Positions 8,932 through 17,596 of a stretch of 64,000 nt of DNA are shown here, piece by piece (positions within the stretch are counted from its first letter, which is position 1; every line of letters begins with the position of its first letter). The notes under the pieces were generated by a model. It had not been told where the DNA came from, did not search any database, and saw only the letters and a list, made by a program, of their open reading frames with translations. The position numbers were made by a program, and so were the translations under genes. This stretch comes from Actinotalea soli (GTDB lineage Bacteria; Actinomycetota; Actinomycetes; Actinomycetales; Cellulomonadaceae): assembly GCF_017565425.1 (NCBI RefSeq), contig NZ_JAGEMK010000008.1, positions 1 through 64,000 on the forward strand, in the 5' to 3' direction.

Positions 8932-10608
8932 TCAGGCCGGGTCGAGGGCCTGGAGGGCGGTGCGGACGGCGTGCATGTCCGCCACGAGGAGGTCGGGCTC
9001 GTGGCCGGGGGCGTCGAGGCCCGCGGCGAGGGCCTCGGGGGCGGGGGCACCGCCGCGCACCACGACCACCGAGCCGACACCGGCCGCACGACCCGCGACG
9101 ACGTCCCGCCAGGGCTTGTCCCCGACGAACCAGCAGTCCGCCGGGTCCACACCCAGGGCCCGGGTGGCCTCGTGCACGAGCTCGGGGTCGGGCTTGCGGC
9201 GGCCGACCTCGTCGGAGTACAGGTGCGCGCCGACGAGGTGGTCCACCCCGGCGTCGACCAGGCGGCGGCGCCCGCTGCGCCCGCAGATGGTGTTCGAGAC
9301 GATCGCGACCGGCATGCCGACCTCGCGGCACCAGGTGAGGAGCTCCTCGACCCCCTCGCGCAGCCAGGCCCTGCTCTTGGCCTGGGCGTACTCGAAGGCC
9401 AGGCTGCTGGCCTCGGCCTCGAGCCAGGCGCGGGGCCCGAGGGCGAGGTTGGAGCCGACCATGCCGCCCCAGAACTCACGGTGGGTGACCTCGTGCGCGA
9501 CGGGCAGCCCCGCGGGGCCGACGGCGTCGCGCTGCTTGTGCTCGGCGTACGCCTCGCGTCCGAGCCGCAGGGCCGCGCGCAGCTCCTCGTCGGTCAGGGC
9601 GTGACCCGCGCGCCGCAGCCGGGCGGCGAGCCGGGTGACGAAGGTGTCGACCGCGGCCGGGGTCTTGGTCGAGGCGGTGAGGACCCCGCCCTGGTCCAGC
9701 AGCAGGCCTCGCGGGCGACGCACCGGGCGCGGGGCGGGGGGCTCGAGGACCTCGGCGGGCTCGACGGCGCGAGGTCGGCTGCCCGCGAGGAGCGGCACGA
9801 GCCCTTCGGGGGTCTCCAGGACGAGGTCGGCGACCTCCTGCACCGCGAAGGGCGGGGAGTCGGTGTGCTTGCTCCGGGTCAGCACGACGGCGCCCACCCC
9901 GGCGCGGCGCCCGGCGACCAGGTCGCGGTCGCGGGTGTCCCCGACGTACCAGCAGTGCTCGGCCACGGTGCCCAGGGCCGTCGCCGCCCGCCGGATCATG
10001 TCGGGGTGCGGCTTGCGGATGCCGACCTCGTCCGAGTACAGCTGCACCGCCACGAGATGAGCGAGGCCGTGGTGGCGCATGAGGTCGCGGTGCGCACGGC
10101 CCGAGTGCGCGTTGCTGACGATGCCGACCGGGACCCCGAGCTGGTCGGCGAGGGTGAGCAGGTCGAGCACCCCGGGGCGCACCTGGTGGTGGCTGAGCAG
10201 CCCGTTGAGCACGGCCATGAGTCCGGCGCCGTCCCCTGCCGCGGTCGCACGGACGGCGTCGGGCTGGTCGGCCAGCAGGAAGTCCTCCCACAGCTCGCGG
10301 TGGGTGAGCTCGCGCGGCGCCTGGGTGCGGCTCATGGCGTGCTTCCAGTGCTTGAGGCTCGCGAGGCCTGCGGTGAGGGACTCGGCCAGCCGCGCCGGGG
10401 CGACGTCGTGCCCCGCGCCGGCCAGGGTGCCGTGCAGGACGGCGGCCGCCGCGGTCACGCCGTCGGGGCGCTTGACGGTCTCGACGACCACGCCGCCGAA
10501 GTCCAGCAGCAGCGCTGCCGGACGCACCTCGAGGGAGGGCGGGACGGGGGTCGTGGGGCTCAGGGCCCCCGGACCCTCGACGGGGGCGAGCTGGTCGGTC
10601 GTGGTCAC
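8932..10608 (-). CDS. tandem HAD-family hydrolase (two HAD domains)
   Basis: A 558-residue protein built of two homologous HAD domains (about 30-270 and 300-558). Each has a motif I (LLLDFGGVV, LLLDQGGVL), a motif II (GIVSNAHS, AIVSNTIC), the shared block LYSDEVGxRKP with the motif III lysine, and a motif IV (YVGDTRDRD, FVGDKPWRD). Gly replaces the second Asp of motif I in both halves, as in YihX-type phosphatases, so both could be active. The GTG start at 10608 follows GGAG by 7 nt. It is first in the ECF importer operon and faces the LacI gene. It may dephosphorylate the imported compound or its product; this is inferred from position only. Confidence 0.8.
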   Translation of the reverse strand: MTTTDQLAPVEGPGALSPTTPVPPSLEVRPAALLLDFGGVVVETVKRPDGVTAAAAVLHGTLAGAGHDVAPARLAESLTAGLASLKHWKHAMSRTQAPRELTHRELWEDFLLADQPDAVRATAAGDGAGLMAVLNGLLSHHQVRPGVLDLLTLADQLGVPVGIVSNAHSGRAHRDLMRHHGLAHLVAVQLYSDEVGIRKPHPDMIRRAATALGTVAEHCWYVGDTRDRDLVAGRRAGVGAVVLTRSKHTDSPPFAVQEVADLVLETPEGLVPLLAGSRPRAVEPAEVLEPPAPRPVRRPRGLLLDQGGVLTASTKTPAAVDTFVTRLAARLRRAGHALTDEELRAALRLGREAYAEHKQRDAVGPAGLPVAHEVTHREFWGGMVGSNLALGPRAWLEAEASSLAFEYAQAKSRAWLREGVEELLTWCREVGMPVAIVSNTICGRSGRRRLVDAGVDHLVGAHLYSDEVGRRKPDPELVHEATRALGVDPADCWFVGDKPWRDVVAGRAAGVGSVVVVRGGAPAPEALAAGLDAPGHEPDLLVADMHAVRTALQALDPA

Positions 10609-10743
10609 GTGCGGCTCCGGTGCTGTGCGGCGGGCGGGATGTGCCGGGGTGGGCCGGCCGACCCGTGCGGGCCGACCGGGGACCACGGTCCCGAGGTGGG
10701 CTGAACGCCGCCGAGCCGCTGGGTGGACAGCGGGTGAACTGGC

Positions 10744-10757
10744 CTGGAACGTTCCAG
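10744..10757. promoter_or_regulatory. LacI-family operator palindrome
   Basis: A perfect 14-bp palindrome, CTGGAACGTTCCAG, with the central CG step typical of LacI-family operators. It lies in the 226-bp divergent region between the HAD/ECF operon (start 10608) and the LacI gene (start 10835). It is well placed to repress the importer operon and autoregulate the regulator. Confidence 0.75.
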
Positions 10758-10834
10758 CAAGCAGCCAGGGCCCCGAGACCGGCGCCCGCCGCGCCGCACC
10801 GAGGCGCCGGGCCGGGAGGCGGCATGATGACCAG

Positions 10835-11845
10835 GTGAGCGACCTCCGACCACGCCGCCCGACGATCGTCGACGTCGCCGCCGCGGCCGGGGTGTCCAAG
10901 TCCCTGGTCTCCCTCGCCCTGCGCGGCGACCCTGGCGTGGGCGCCGCGACCCGCGAGCGCATCCGAGCCTCGGCCGAGGCCCTCGGGTACCGGTCCAACG
11001 CCCTGGCCCGGGCCCTGGTGCAGGGCCGGACGGGTCAGCTCGGCGTGGTCGTGACCGACCTGACGAACCCGTACCACGCCGACGTCGCCCTCGGGGTCGA
11101 GGAGGCTGCGACCCGGCACGGCCTCGGGGCGCTCATCGCCCACGGCCGGCGGGACCCCGACCGGCTCGCGACGCACCTCGAGGCGATGCTGTCGCTCAAC
11201 GTCGACGGCCTCGTGGTGGTCAGCTCGAGGGTCGAGCCCGAGGTCCTCGTCACCTGCGCCCGGCAGGTCCCGGTGGTCGTCGTCGGACGGCCCGAGGAGC
11301 TGCCCGCGGGGGTGGACGCGGTCGCCAACCACGACGCCGCCGGGGCCCGTCGTGCGGTGGCCCACCTCGCCGAGCTGGGCCACCGCGAGATCGGGTTCGT
11401 CACGACCTCGCGCCGCCCCGCCGCCCGGGCACGCCACGAGGGCTACGCCGACGCCCTGGTCGAGCTCGACCTCGGTGCCGAGCGCACGTGGACGGTCGAC
11501 GGGCCGGAGCAGGTGGGCGTCGCCCTGGCAGAGCTGCTCGCCGCAGGGTGTACCGCGGTGCTGGCCAACAACGACCTGACCGCGGTGGCCCTCCTCGACC
11601 ACGCCCACGACGCAGGCCTCGAGCTGCCCGGCGGGCTCTCGGTGGTCGGCTACGACGACACGAGGCTGGCCACCACCGTCCGCCCGCGGCTGACCAGCCT
11701 CGACCAGGGGGGCGCAGCCCTCGGCGCGGCCGCGGTCGAGCTGCTCGGCGAGCGGGACGCGGGCCGACGGGAGGACCGGCACGTGGTCCTCGAGCCGACC
11801 CTCCGGGCGCGCGCCTCGACCGGGCCCCCCTCGCCGCGGGGGTGA
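10835..11845 (+). CDS. LacI-family transcriptional regulator
   Basis: A 336-residue regulator. The N-terminal helix-turn-helix (TIVDVAAAAGVSKSLVS, about residues 10-30) and hinge region (YRSNALARAL) are followed by a periplasmic-binding-protein-like ligand domain ending near residue 330. The GTG start at 10835 has no ribosome site; a -10-like CATGAT (10823-10828) lies 6 nt upstream, so the message is probably leaderless. Divergent from the HAD/ECF operon with a palindromic operator between them, it most likely controls uptake of the ECF ligand. LacI proteins usually sense sugars or nucleosides, which hints at the ligand class. Confidence 0.9.
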   Translation: MSDLRPRRPTIVDVAAAAGVSKSLVSLALRGDPGVGAATRERIRASAEALGYRSNALARALVQGRTGQLGVVVTDLTNPYHADVALGVEEAATRHGLGALIAHGRRDPDRLATHLEAMLSLNVDGLVVVSSRVEPEVLVTCARQVPVVVVGRPEELPAGVDAVANHDAAGARRAVAHLAELGHREIGFVTTSRRPAARARHEGYADALVELDLGAERTWTVDGPEQVGVALAELLAAGCTAVLANNDLTAVALLDHAHDAGLELPGGLSVVGYDDTRLATTVRPRLTSLDQGGAALGAAAVELLGERDAGRREDRHVVLEPTLRARASTGPPSPRG

Positions 11846-11954
11846 CCGGGCACCGGTGGCGGCGCTAGCGTGACCGCGGCACCGGGCGCAGCCGACCGGG
11901 CCTGGAGGGGCGGGCCCCGCGCGGCCCGCGTCCGCGACGACGGGGGTGGGGACG

Positions 11955-13652
11955 ATGGGGCGGCAGGACCGTGCGGCCACGACGACGGCCGCGACCGCGA
12001 CGGCGGCGACCGACCTGCTGCGCGCGGTCCTGGACCTCGCGGCCGACCTGGACCTGCCCAGCCTCCTCGAGCGCTTCGTCGACGCCTCGACCGCGATGAC
12101 CGGCGCGCGCTACGGGGCCATCAACATCCTCGACGACCTGGGGGCCTCGACCACCTTCGTCCAGAGCGGCGTGACCCCCGAGACGGTCGCAGCCCTGGCC
12201 CACCCGCCGCACGCGACCGGGGTGCTCGGGCGGATCCCGGCCGAGGGGTTCCTGCGCCTCGAGGACCTCACCCAGCACCCGGCCTTCGGGGGCCTGCCGG
12301 CCGGGCACCCGCCCATGGGCTCGTTCCTGGGCACCGCGGTCCGCGTGCAGGACGCGGTCTACGGCTACCTGTACCTCTCCGAGAAGGAGACCGGGTTCGA
12401 CGAGGAGGACGAGGCCGTCGTCGGGGCCCTGGCCGCGGCCGCCGCGGTGGCCATCCAGAACGCTGAGCTCTACGCCGTCGAGCGCCGCCGCGAGGGCTGG
12501 CTCACCGCCGGGCAGCGCATCACGACCATGCTGCTCGAGGGGGCGGACCAGGAGGAGGTGCTCAGCCAGATCGCACGCTCGGCCCGGGAGATCGACGGGG
12601 CGGACACCGTCGCCCTGGCCCTGCCGGGGATCGACGGGGAGCTGGTGCTCGAGATCGTCGACGGTCAGGGGTACGACGACCTGTTCGGGGTGGTGCTGCC
12701 GCGCACGGGGCGTGCCTGGAGCGCCTTCCGGAGCGGTCACGGCCAGATCGTGCCTTCCCTCGCCCGGATCCCGGGGATCATGCCCGAGCTGCAGGGCTAC
12801 GGGCCGGCCCTGTACGCCCCGCTGCGCTCGGCGGGCGAGAGCGTCGGGGTCCTCATGGTGCTGCGCCGCCTCGGGGCGCCGCCGTTCACCCCGAGCGACC
12901 TGACCCTGGCGCAGTCCTTCGCGGGGCAGGCGGCCCTCGCCTTCGTCCTCGCCGAGGCCCGGCACGCCGAGGACGCCGCAGCGCTGCACGACGAACGCAT
13001 GCGCATCGCCCGCGACCTGCACGACCTCGCCATCCAGCAGCTCTTCGCCGCGGGCATGCAGCTCGAGACGGCCCGGCACCGGGCCGACGACGAGGCTCGC
13101 CTGCCCGGGCTGCTGGGGGTCCTCGAAGGGGCACGCGACAGCGTGGACTCGGCCGTACGGCAGATCCGGGTCATCGTGCGCACCCTCGACAGCCCCGACG
13201 AGACCGTCTCCCTGGTCGAGCGGGTGCGTCGCGAGGCCCGCGGGGCGCACGCCTCCTACGGGGTCCCCGCGAGCCTGGAGATCACCCTCGACGGACGCCC
13301 CGTGGCCTCGGCGCAGGTCGAGCAGGGCGACGTCGACCGGATCGACGCCGCCCTGGGCGCAGCCCGGGCCGACGACGTCGTCGCGGTGGTGCGCGAGGGC
13401 CTCGCCAACGCCGCCCGGCACCCCCGCTGCAGCGCGGTCGAGCTCCGTGTGGCCGTGACCGGGACCGGCCTGGACGGCACCGTGACCGTCGAGGTGCAGG
13501 ACGACGGCGTCGGGCCGCCCCCCGGGCGTGACCGGCACTCGGGCACCCGGAACCTGGCCGACCGGGCCGCCGCCGGGGGCGGGACCTTCGCACTGACCGG
13601 GGCGCCGGGAGGACGCGGTGCGCTGCTGAGGTGGCACGCACCCCTGGGGTGA
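11955..13652 (+). CDS. GAF-GAF sensor histidine kinase, DosS/DevS-like
   Basis: A 565-residue cytosolic kinase with two GAF domains (about 20-165 and 185-345), a HisKA_3 dimerisation domain with the phospho-acceptor in RIARDLHDLAIQQLF, and an HATPase_c domain (EGLANAARH, DDGVGPPP). The first GAF contains GHPPMGSFLG, matching the region around the proximal haem histidine of mycobacterial DosS/DosT, so gas or redox sensing is possible but unproven. No partner response regulator is adjacent, making it an orphan here. ATG 11955 is preferred over GTG 11946 because GGTGGGG precedes it. A -10-like TAGCGT is at 11866-11871. Confidence 0.82.
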   Translation: MGRQDRAATTTAATATAATDLLRAVLDLAADLDLPSLLERFVDASTAMTGARYGAINILDDLGASTTFVQSGVTPETVAALAHPPHATGVLGRIPAEGFLRLEDLTQHPAFGGLPAGHPPMGSFLGTAVRVQDAVYGYLYLSEKETGFDEEDEAVVGALAAAAAVAIQNAELYAVERRREGWLTAGQRITTMLLEGADQEEVLSQIARSAREIDGADTVALALPGIDGELVLEIVDGQGYDDLFGVVLPRTGRAWSAFRSGHGQIVPSLARIPGIMPELQGYGPALYAPLRSAGESVGVLMVLRRLGAPPFTPSDLTLAQSFAGQAALAFVLAEARHAEDAAALHDERMRIARDLHDLAIQQLFAAGMQLETARHRADDEARLPGLLGVLEGARDSVDSAVRQIRVIVRTLDSPDETVSLVERVRREARGAHASYGVPASLEITLDGRPVASAQVEQGDVDRIDAALGAARADDVVAVVREGLANAARHPRCSAVELRVAVTGTGLDGTVTVEVQDDGVGPPPGRDRHSGTRNLADRAAAGGGTFALTGAPGGRGALLRWHAPLG

Positions 13653-13726
13653 CCCTTGAGGAACGGCTCGCTCGTGCCGATGAGGTCTGAGCGCCCTCGC
13701 GCGGCGCCGATCTCCAGGAGACGCCC

Positions 13727-14524
13727 ATGAGCACCCCACCTGCCGGCTGGTACCCCGACCCGCAGAGCCCTGACGACCTGCGCTGGTACGACGGCACGGG
13801 CTGGACCGAGCACGTCACCGCCGCCACCCCGGTGGGCGCGAGCCCCGTCGCCGTCGCCGCGACGGCGGGTGCCTTCGAGCCCCAGCAGCCGGTCGAGCAG
13901 GTCGCCGCCCCCGCCGCCCACGGGCGGCAGCCTGGCGGGCAGGCCTGGGCGTCGGCTGCGCCCGTCGTGACGGCAGCTCAGCAGGCCGCTCAGCAGCAGC
14001 ACAGCCCCGCGGCAGGCGCGTGGCAGCAGCAGCGCACCTGGCAGGGGCAGGTCCCGACCCAGGGCGGCCCGGTCGCGTGGCCCTCGACGCCCCCCGCCCG
14101 GCGCGGGCTGAGCACCGGGCTCACGGTGCTCGTCGCCCTCGGGGGCGTGATCGCCCTGCTGGTGATCGCCGGCATCGTCGCGTCGATCGCGATCCCCGTG
14201 TACCTGAACCAGCGCCAGGCGGCCCTGCTCGAACCCGTCCGTTCGACGACCTGCGAGGAGGTCGCGACCGAGACGATCGCCATCTCCGCGCAGGAGGTGG
14301 CGGCCTCGGCCGAGGAGCAGATCCCGCTGGTGAGCCTCACCGAGACGACCCTCGTCGAGGACCGGCGTGGGACCGTGACCGCCCCCTCCCCCGGGACCGA
14401 GGCTCTGGTCATGGTCTGCGAGGGCACGGGAGTCTGGGCCGACGACTTCACGAGCACCGTGACCGTGAGCCTCTTCGTCGACGCGACCCTCGAGACCTTC
14501 CAGACGGTGACCTGGGAGGAGTAG
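13727..14524 (+). CDS. DUF2510 membrane-anchored protein
   Basis: A 265-residue protein starting with a DUF2510 motif (GWYPDPQSPDDLRWYDGTGW, residues 7-26), common in Actinobacteria and of unknown function. A Gln/Ala/Pro-rich low-complexity linker follows (about 40-125), then one transmembrane helix (about 132-155, ending IAIPVYL). The extracellular domain of about 100 residues has two cysteines (TTCEEV and MVCEGT) that may pair. Start ATG 13727 has a CAGGAG ribosome site. Function unknown; the topology suggests a cell-envelope or sensing role. Confidence 0.75.
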   Translation: MSTPPAGWYPDPQSPDDLRWYDGTGWTEHVTAATPVGASPVAVAATAGAFEPQQPVEQVAAPAAHGRQPGGQAWASAAPVVTAAQQAAQQQHSPAAGAWQQQRTWQGQVPTQGGPVAWPSTPPARRGLSTGLTVLVALGGVIALLVIAGIVASIAIPVYLNQRQAALLEPVRSTTCEEVATETIAISAQEVAASAEEQIPLVSLTETTLVEDRRGTVTAPSPGTEALVMVCEGTGVWADDFTSTVTVSLFVDATLETFQTVTWEE

Positions 14525-14548
14525 GCGTCGCGTCAGGCGTGACGCCTA
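14522..14548. terminator. stem-loop at the DUF2510 stop codon
   Basis: Inverted repeat TAGGCGTC / GACGCCTA with an 11-nt loop, starting on the stop codon itself. An overlapping alternative stem (GCGTCA / TGACGC) uses the same bases. It separates the DUF2510 gene from the ohrR promoter and may act as a terminator, though no T-tract follows. Confidence 0.5.
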
Positions 14549-14571
14549 GCCCTGCCCGGCGCATATCGCTT

Positions 14572-14613
14572 GTGCACAACCGAGTTGTGCACGCCACTGT
14601 TGCGGCCTAGGGT
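14572..14613 (+). promoter_or_regulatory. ohrR promoter with overlapping inverted-repeat operator
   Basis: A perfect inverted repeat with 9-bp arms, GTGCACAAC (14572-14580) and GTTGTGCAC (14584-14592), has a 3-nt centre. The right arm contains a -35 box TTGTGC (14585-14590). Exactly 17 bp later is a -10 box TAGGGT (14608-14613). A bound repressor would cover the -35. The start codon lies 6 nt after the -10, so the transcript is probably leaderless. Confidence 0.75.
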
Positions 14614-14619
14614 CGGGCC

Positions 14620-15092
14620 ATGCCGACCGACCTGGACCTCGACCGTCAGGTCTGCTTCGCGCTCTACTCGGCGTCGCGGGCCATCACCGCCGCGTACCGC
14701 CCTCTGCTCGACCCGCTCGGGCTCACCTACCCGCAGTACCTCGTCATGCTCGTGCTCTGGGAGCGCGACGGTCGCGGGGTCCGCGAGCTCGGCGAGGCCC
14801 TCGCCCTGGACTCGGGCACCCTCTCCCCCCTGGTGAAACGGCTCGAGACCCTCGGGCTCGTCGAGCGACGCCGACAGACCGAGGACGAGCGCCGCGTCTC
14901 GGTGCACCTCACCGCCCGGGGCACCGCGCTCCGCGAGCGAGCCGAGAGCGTCCCCGCCCACCTGGCCTCCGCCACCGGGCTCACCCCCGGGGAGATCGCC
15001 CAGCTGCACCAGACCCTGACCCGGCTGCGGCACACCACCCAGCAGCCGACCGGAACCACCACCAGCACCACCGCCACGGAAGAGGTCACCCC

Positions 15093-15096
<4 letters not shown>
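14620..15096 (+). CDS. ohrR: OhrR, MarR-family organic peroxide sensor repressor
   Basis: A 158-residue MarR-type regulator. The N-terminal QVCFALYSASR block carries the single conserved cysteine that OhrR proteins oxidise when they meet organic hydroperoxides. A winged helix-turn-helix (LGEALALDSGTLSPLVKRLE and the ERRRQTEDERR wing) follows. The C-terminus is a Thr-rich tail of about 20 residues. It is first in an operon with ohr and a reductase gene (ATGA overlaps) and is probably autoregulated through the inverted repeat that covers its own -35. Confidence 0.92.
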
Positions 15097-15517
<421 letters not shown>

Positions 15518-15521
<4 letters not shown>

Positions 15522-16525
15522 GCACCCCGACCACCACCCGCGAGGTCCACCTCGCCCAGCGCCCCACGGGTCGGCCCACCGCCGAGACCTTCGCGCTGGT
15601 CGAGGCCGACCTGCCCGAGCTCGCCGAGGGCCAGGTGCTGGTGCGCACCACCGCGATGTCGGTCGACCCCTACATGCGGCCCCGGATGAACGACGTGAAG
15701 TCCTACGTGCCGCCCTTCCAGCTGGGCGCCCCCCTCGACGGCGGCGCGGTGGGCGAGGTCATGGCCTCACGGTCGCCCGACCGGTCCGTGGGTGACGTCG
15801 TCCTGCACGGCCTGGGCTGGCGCGAGCACGCCGTCGTCGACGCCGTCCGCACCACGCGTGTGGACACCTCCCTCGCCCCGGCCCAGGCCTACCTCGGAGC
15901 CCTGGGCATGCCCGGGCTGACCGCCTACGTCGGGCTGACCGCGGTGGCCGAGCTCGCCGAGGGCGACCGGGTGTTCGTCTCCGGGGCCGCCGGGGCGGTG
16001 GGCTCCCTCGCCGTGCAGATGGCCCGGCTGCTCGGCGCCTCGCAGGTGGTGGGCAGCGCAGGCTCGGCGGCCAAGGTCACGCGGCTGCGCGAGCTCGGGG
16101 TCGACGCCGCCTTCGACTACCACGACGGCCCCGTGGCCGAGCAGCTCGCCGCCGCCGCCCCCGAGGGCATCGACCTCTACTTCGACAACGTCGGCGGTGA
16201 GCACCTCGAGGCCGCGATCGCCTCGGCCCGGCAGGGCGGGCGGATCGCGCTGTGCGGGGCGATCTCCCAGTACGACGCCGCCGAGGCCCGGGGCCCGCGC
16301 AACATGTTCAGCGCGATCGGCAAGGGCCTGACCCTGCGCGGGTTTATCGTGGGCACCTACGCCCACCTGCAGCCCGAGTTCGCGCAGCGGATGGCCGGGT
16401 GGCTCGCCGACGGGAGCATCCAGACCGACGAGACCGTCGTCCACGGCCTCGAGAACGCCCCTGACGCGTTCATCGGCATGCTGGGCGGCCAGAACACGGG
16501 GAAGATGATCGTCGCCCTCGGCTGA
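15518..16525 (+). CDS. NADP-dependent medium-chain reductase (alkenal/one oxidoreductase family)
   Basis: A 335-residue zinc-free MDR enzyme like curcumin reductase and leukotriene-B4 12-hydroxydehydrogenase. MSVDPYMRPRMND is the family N-terminal signature, and the Rossmann site is GAAGAVGSLAVQMARLLG. YFDNVGGEHLEAAI, RIALCGAISQYD and GFIVGTY are also typical. It probably reduces reactive alpha,beta-unsaturated carbonyls, a fitting partner to Ohr because such compounds come from lipid peroxides. ATG 15518 overlaps the ohr stop codon (ATGA), making it third in the ohrR operon. Confidence 0.88.
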
Positions 16526-16540
16526 GGTGGGCGTCGCAGG

Positions 16541-17503
16541 TCAGGCCTCGTCCCCCGCCGCGGCCAGCAGCTCACGCCCCAGGGCGCGGGCCGCCTCCCG
16601 CAGCGGCGCCGAACCCACCACGCGGTACCGCATCGGCGTCCGGGCGAGCTCGTGGACGTACCACCGCGGGTTGTTGGTGCTCCCCACGAGCCGCGTGCCA
16701 CCGTCCTCGGTCGGCTCGAGCCGGCCAAGGGTACGGGGCAGCCACGAGCGCACCTCCTCGGGGCCGGCGTCGACGAGCACCTCGGCCTCATGGGCCCAGC
16801 CGACCGCGAGGTGCTCCTCGAGCACAGCCGCCGGGTCCAGGCCAGGCGGCAGGACGACGGTTCCCGTCAGCAGCTCGACCGCGCGCACCCGGTCGACCCG
16901 GTAGGCCCGCACCGCCTGGTGCTCCACCGACCGGCACAGCAGGTACCACCGACCGTGCCGCACGACGACGGACCAGGGCTCGACCTCGACCGACAGCCCA
17001 CGCCCCGACTCGGGCCGGTAGTCCAGGCGGATCGCCCGCCCGTCGGAGCAGGCATGGACCAGGGTGGCGGTGGTCGCCGGATCGGGACGGACCGCGCTCC
17101 GGTCGGGCATCGGCGTCACCGTCCTCCGCACGGCCTCGGCCTGGGCGGCGACGGGCCCGGGGAGCGCCCGGATGATCGTCCCGATCGCCCCTCCGACGGT
17201 GCCGGCCGGGTCGCTGGCGTCGTGGTGGCCGTCGAGCACGGCCATGACCAGGGCGAGGGCCTCGTCGGCCCGGAACACGACGGGCGGCAGGCGAAGCCCT
17301 CGACCCACCCGGTAGCCGCCGTACGGGCCCCGCACCGACTCGACCGGGATGCCTGCCTCTCGCAAGAGCGACACGTACCGCCGCGCTGCCCGCTCCGAGA
17401 CCCCCAGCCGCTCGGCGAGGCGGGCCGCGGAGATCCCGGGGCTGCCCTGGACGAGCTCGAGGGCGAGCAGCGCGCGGGAGACAGGGCTGGAGTCCGAGCC
17501 CAT
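16541..17503 (-). CDS. HTH/WYL-domain transcriptional regulator
   Basis: A 320-residue regulator. An N-terminal winged helix of the HTH_11 type (SAARLAERLGVSERAARRYVSLL) is followed by a WYL domain (VRHGRWYLLCRSVEHQAVR, near residue 195) and a C-terminal WCX extension. The ribosome site GGAGGT before ATG 17503 is strong. It diverges from a cysteine hydrolase gene and shares with it a perfect inverted repeat (17512-17540), so autoregulation and control of that hydrolase are likely. WYL domains bind nucleic acid or small ligands; the effector is unknown. Confidence 0.85.
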   Translation of the reverse strand: MGSDSSPVSRALLALELVQGSPGISAARLAERLGVSERAARRYVSLLREAGIPVESVRGPYGGYRVGRGLRLPPVVFRADEALALVMAVLDGHHDASDPAGTVGGAIGTIIRALPGPVAAQAEAVRRTVTPMPDRSAVRPDPATTATLVHACSDGRAIRLDYRPESGRGLSVEVEPWSVVVRHGRWYLLCRSVEHQAVRAYRVDRVRAVELLTGTVVLPPGLDPAAVLEEHLAVGWAHEAEVLVDAGPEEVRSWLPRTLGRLEPTEDGGTRLVGSTNNPRWYVHELARTPMRYRVVGSAPLREAARALGRELLAAAGDEA

Positions 17504-17511
17504 GGCACCTC

Positions 17512-17540
17512 CGGTTCCGGAAGTAGAACGTCCGGAACCG
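17512..17540. promoter_or_regulatory. inverted-repeat operator between WYL regulator and hydrolase
   Basis: Perfect 9-bp arms CGGTTCCGG (17512-17520) and CCGGAACCG (17532-17540) flank an 11-bp spacer. The spacer holds a -10-like TCTACT for the minus-strand regulator gene. A plus-strand -10-like TAGCGT lies just outside at 17545-17550. A dimer bound here would affect both divergent genes. Confidence 0.7.
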
Positions 17541-17596
17541 ACCGTAGCGTGGTGGTCGTCCCCGCTGTCCTCGCCGTCGCCCGTCAGGGAGCGTCC

